Below, piece after piece: positions 17,642 through 21,117 of a stretch of DNA of 21,117 bases; the stretch's first letter is position 1; each line of letters starts with the position of its first letter. The notes under the pieces were generated by a model. The model was not told the origin of the DNA. It saw only the letters and a program-made list of their open reading frames with translations, and did not search any database. Origin of the DNA: Phallusia fumigata (taxonomy: Eukaryota > Chordata > Ascidiacea > Phlebobranchia > Ascidiidae); assembly GCA_008931825.1 (NCBI GenBank), contig QXVZ01011810.1:1-21117 (forward strand), written 5' to 3'. The position numbers and the translations under genes are program-made.

Positions 17642-17808
17642 GTAAGCTGTTGGTGGGGATTCAAAATACTGAGTACGAGTACCGATCAGGGTTTAGGATC
17701 CAGCGCATATTGCCAATCGACCAAGTAGTTTTTGAAAACGCCAGGTTAAAAACGGTCACCGTGCTCAACCTAGCGACTAAACGTAAGCTTTATACAACAG
17801 AGTTGTAG

Positions 17809-19187
17809 TTGTAAGTGTTTGTTGATAACTCGGCAGTTATTTGAAGTGCATGTCGGGCCAAATAGTCTCCAAAATTGGATAAATGTTACAAGTCTGATGC
17901 AGATAGACAAGCATTTTGTACTAGGTTTTCTATCGGTCCTGTTTCTGTGTTGAGCGCTTCTTCGAGTTAAATTGTAGATGTTTCTGGTTCCCCATTAGCT
18001 AAACAGTATTTAATAATAGAAAACTAAATAAATAAAAAAGGTTTTTAGAATATTTTCGTGCCTTGGGCGTTTAAAAAGAATTCTTTCATGCTAATGTTGT
18101 TTGACAGCGAAAATTAATGGTTCTTTAAAAGACTCGGTTTAAGTGCTAAAATGTATGTAAGTTGTCCTCAGGTTTTGGCGTTAGTTGCGTTTGCGTCAGC
18201 TTTAGAGAAAAAGAATGTCAACAAAAACGTAGGTTTTACCTGAGCAAGGCAGTTTGTTTGTTTAAAAATGTAAAGTTTTTGCCATTACAACCATGTTGTT
18301 TCTTTACTCACTTTGAAAACATTTGAAACATTGTTTATGCCTCAATTTTAAACACTTTCAAGAAGTCAATAGACCAGGTTTTTCACAAATTTGGGGCCAC
18401 TTCCTTCTGACCTCATCCAACAAAATTCGCACTATCTTAATTATTAATTGTAAATTATCACAATTTTTTAATTGGAAAAGATGAATTTGATTTTTTTTCA
18501 GTGGTTTAAAAAAGATTTGTTGCTGTTGAGAGCTGGTTTTCCCCACTTCCAATCCTACATTCTAGTTAATAAACTATTATATGGTAAAAATGAGGGCATA
18601 GTAAGTTTTAAAACAAAGAGACACGCATTAAGGTAATTGCTGCGCAAAAATCCGCAAAAATTAACTTTTCAACCTGGAAGCGGTAAGTCGTGTTTTTTCA
18701 TCCAACTAAGTCTATAATAATTCAAGTCCCACAAAGTGTTTTTAAGTTGTCGGTTAAAATGTATAATTCAACATACCCATTGTCATTTTATCACACTAGG
18801 TTTTAAATTTTTGTTGTTATTCTTAATCTACACTTCAAATTTTTTGAGCAATTTCGAGTATTTTAAATGCAGCTTGTTGTTTTATTCCAAATAAAAGACA
18901 CTCAATAACACTAGTCTTTTTTATCACCAGTCAAAGTTGTTTCTTGCAATATTAATTACAACAGTACAAACCATCAAAATTTATATGCATGGCTTGAGCT
19001 GAAACCATATGTCTTAATTTAAGATCAATCGAAATTTGTTTTGATACTGTTTAAACATCATGAATATTTTGGAAATAAAAATATATTTTTAACGCGTTTT
19101 TTTATTTAAATTGTTTGTTTACAAATAGGTTTCATACATAAAGGCTTATTATACAATTTTTGTTATTATTGTTATCTACTGTTATAG
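17809..19187. other. Intergenic or MIER1 first-intron DNA
   Basis: AT-rich, CpG-poor beyond about 18250, with no recognised gene. A minus-strand frame of 64 codons (18552-18358) starts at TTG and has no identifiable domain. Confidence 0.5.
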
Positions 19188-19200
19188 CTTAGAATTTAAT
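19186..19200 (+). promoter_or_regulatory. 3' splice site just upstream of the MIER1 ATG
   Basis: TTGTTATCTACTGTTATAG ends at 19187, and a second AG (GCTTAG) ends at 19192, 8-13 nt before ATG 19201. An acceptor this close to the start suggests either splicing from a far upstream exon or spliced-leader trans-splicing, as known in ascidians. Confidence 0.45.
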
Positions 19201-19390
19201 ATGGATGGTAGTAGCAGTAATGGGTGTACCAACCCTGAACTGAAAGAAGGTAGTGATAACGGAATTTTAAAAATGAACATGAAATTTGATGGTAACACAT
19301 GGAAACATTGTCAAACTGACGAGGGATTAGCCCAGGACAAAGAACAATCAGATATACCAAGCACAAGCAGCGGGGCATCAGAAACAAAAG
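19201..19390 (+). CDS. MIER1: MIER1 exon with start codon
   Basis: Residues 1-63 from ATG 19201 (MDGSSSNG). Polar with no known motif, as in the variable N-termini of MIER isoforms. The donor AAAAG/GTGTAC leaves phase 1. An upstream in-frame extension is possible (see 17596). Confidence 0.75.
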
Positions 19391-21104
19391 GTGTACTATT
19401 GGAATAGTTTTGTTTTTGTATTCTTTTTGAGATACTTTTAGATACATTTAATGTTCATTTTGAAGGTGGGGATTTTCTAACTCATGAAGTCTTCGGCTTA
19501 TATTTGAATTTGTGAAATGTTGTTATCTTTGTAATTAAAAATAGTGTTTAGACTATAACTTGCTGTTTTGAAAAATTTGTAGAAAAAGATGCAAATCAGC
19601 AAACAATAAATGTTCGAGGGCCTTCGTCACCATCTTCATCACATTCTAATGATGATGCTGATCAAGAATTTGAACCCTCAGTTGATGCAATGGTCCATGA
19701 TTTTGATGATGAAACAACTATGGAAGAGGAAGAAGATGATGAGGATGGAGATTCAGAAGAACTTGATGATCTTACAAAGGTTTGGATTTAATTAAAACAC
19801 CCAGATTTACTTTTTTACAAAAAAAATCTTATTGTGAAATGTAAACAAATTCCAAGTGTGAATATTAGGGGTGTTTATGCTTGCTGAAGCTGTTGTGATT
19901 TTTTTAGAAAAGTGTTTTCACACACAAAAAAATTTAATCATCCAAAATGATGTAACTATGATCAACCCCTTTATGCCAGAAGTTTAACAGTATAAATATA
20001 CTTACTTTCGCATACAGGAAGGAGAAATGCCGCTAGAAGACTTGATGGCGTTGTACTATGGTAAAAATGATCAACCAGGAGACAATGCCTTAAAAGGATC
20101 TGGAACTGGATCAGAAATTGTAATATAATAGTTAATAAACATCAAGAACAGAATAGCCACTGAACTGTTTAGACCGTGTATAACTGATTTTGTGAAGTCA
20201 AACATTCTATCTTAGGCTGTGTTGTTTATTATTTAACTGATGCATGTTTGGGAGTAATGACTGAATTAAAATGGTTATGTTCTATGCTAGATTATTTGCA
20301 ATTCTGTTCTTAGTAAAGCTTAAGGGTTGTAAAAAGCAGTACACTTGCCTCCAAAATATGTCAATATGTTGGGTTTGCACTTAGCGCTGTGGTGTTTGGC
20401 AGAATAAAAACCGTTTGTATTATCTTATTTGCATTTTGTGTTTAGTCCCGATCACCAAGTGAAGAAAATGATGGTGAAGGCAAGAGTGAGAATGTTGAAG
20501 ACCTAACAAGAAAACTGCGATGTAAGTTTGTGCAGTAATATATGGAAACACCTAAAAAAACATCAAAATTTTTCATTATTTTGGAAAATCTGGTTTCAAT
20601 TAAAAATTTCGTAAAAATACTAAACAAAAGAAAAAGGGCACAGAACTGAAAGAGTTCCTTTGGCCTTCCAAACATTACTCAGACAATGTTGCGATCTGAG
20701 TATCACTCAAAAGGCGTACCCCCTAAAAAAAAGTTTACATGCAGCCAATGCAACTAACTTCCTGAGTCCTCCTCACCAATATCATGACTCTGATGCCGAT
20801 GGTGATTTTGATGGAGACTATGCTCCACCCCCACCTGAAGATTGGAAGAAAGCCCCTCGAGTTGGCGAGGACTTCCAGGTAACTTAGCAGATGGTAACTG
20901 CATGACATTGTACTTTTTGTAAATATTAGGATCTTTTATTTAGTAACTGGGGCAAAAATTACCCACTTAGGGATTGTTTCTTTTTTTCACTGGAATTTTT
21001 TTGTCAGGTTGACATCATCCCAGAAGTTGAGCAGCAAACCCCGGACTATGATGATTCCACAGATAAGTTGGTTTGGGATCCAACCACAATACCTTCTGAC
21101 AAAG
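19201..21104 (+). CDS. MIER1: MIER1, mesoderm induction early response 1 (N-terminal 6 exons)
   Basis: MIER proteins are nuclear co-repressor scaffolds: the ELM2-SANT region recruits HDAC1/2 and the N-terminus is acidic. Exons: 19201-19390, 19583-19779, 20018-20119, 20446-20521, 20745-20878, 21008-21104, 796 nt in total (about 265 residues), all in phase with GT-AG introns. FEPSVDAMVHDFDDETTMEE matches human MIER1 [33 protein letters not shown] matches EGDMPIHELLSLY. PEDWKKAPRVGEDFQ matches SEDWKKEIMVGSMFQ, and LVWDPTTIPSDK matches LLWDPEYLPEDK, inside ELM2. The rest of ELM2, the SANT domain and the C-terminus are right of the window. MIER2/3 paralogs are less likely but not excluded. Confidence 0.92.
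19583..19779 (+). CDS. MIER1: MIER1 acidic-domain exon
   Basis: Residues 64-129. It contains the diagnostic FEPSVDAMVHDFDDE block and a run of Glu/Asp. Phase 1 in, phase 0 out at AAG/GTTTGG. Confidence 0.93.
20018..20119 (+). CDS. MIER1: MIER1 exon 3
   Basis: Residues 130-163. [15 protein letters not shown] matches the MIER EGDMPIHELLSLYGY block. The donor GTAATA is slightly weak, but phase 0 fits the next exon. Confidence 0.88.
20446..20521 (+). CDS. MIER1: MIER1 exon 4
   Basis: Residues 164-188. Acidic SRSPSEENDGEGKSENVED followed by LTRKLR. The acceptor is GTTTAG, the donor GTAAGT, phase 1. Confidence 0.8.
20745..20878 (+). CDS. MIER1: MIER1 exon 5, entry to ELM2
   Basis: Residues 189-233. 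SDADGDFDGDYAPPPPEDW then KKAPRVGEDFQ, the start of ELM2. The acceptor TTACATGCAG was chosen because it gives the right phase (T plus CC); open frame upstream of it is not used. Confidence 0.87.
21008..21104 (+). CDS. MIER1: MIER1 exon 6, ELM2 (last in window)
   Basis: Residues 234-265. VDIIPEVE and LVWDPTTIPSDK fit the ELM2 pattern. The donor at 21105 (GTATTG) leaves phase 1. The gene continues beyond 21117. Confidence 0.9.
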
Positions 21105-21117
21105 GTATTGTATCCTA

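Noticed and set aside
18358..18552. 64-codon minus-strand frame with a Leu/Ile/Arg-rich stretch
   Set aside because: TTG start, no homology recognised, isolated.
1..21117. Prokaryotic operons, CRISPR arrays, tRNA or rRNA genes
   Set aside because: None seen. The coding regions are interrupted by spliceosomal introns, and no spaced direct repeats or RNA-gene structures were recognised.

Overview
The window is eukaryotic nuclear DNA from a compact, AT-rich, intron-rich invertebrate genome. Introns mostly run 100-700 bp with ordinary GT/AG borders, and three genes fit in 21 kb. An ascidian tunicate (Ciona-like) fits best. The supporting signs are gene density, alternation of CpG-poor and CpG-normal compartments, 3' splice sites with no clear upstream donor, and about 1% mismatch between two copies of one misassembled segment. 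The species call is inference. The gene identities rest on protein similarity recalled from known families.

Layout. (1) 1-373: inside end of a hAT-type DNA transposon. (2) 837-7762, minus strand: fourteen consecutive coding exons of RIC1, the Golgi Rab6 exchange-factor subunit. They run from the start codon to about residue 793, and the C-terminal part lies left of the window. Its 5' leader (7763-7874) holds three short upstream ORFs. (3) 7875-10856: gene-poor stretch with a CpG-richer, probably divergent promoter near 10140-10290. (4) 10872-16100, plus strand: a seven-exon gene for a predicted 1021-residue Ser-rich, largely disordered protein of unknown family. It ends with an RVTF motif that looks like a protein phosphatase 1 docking site. 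(5) 16101-19187: 3' UTR and intergenic DNA. (6) 19201-21104, plus strand: the first six recognisable coding exons of MIER1 (acidic N-terminus and start of the ELM2 domain). The gene runs off the right edge.

Two single-N gaps (10621 and 12086) are each flanked by long direct copies (175 bp with 2 mismatches; 112 bp identical). These are best read as two ends of one small contig that overlaps its neighbours but was not merged. The second one breaks the first exon of the unknown gene. Counting one copy restores a single frame, after which all seven exons join in phase.

The genes do not form one pathway. RIC1 acts in Golgi vesicle traffic and MIER1 in HDAC-dependent transcriptional repression. 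The middle gene may target PP1. The most unusual signals are the uncharacterised middle gene, a sharp CpG-density change inside RIC1 (between exons 11 and 12), and the unresolved 5' end of MIER1.
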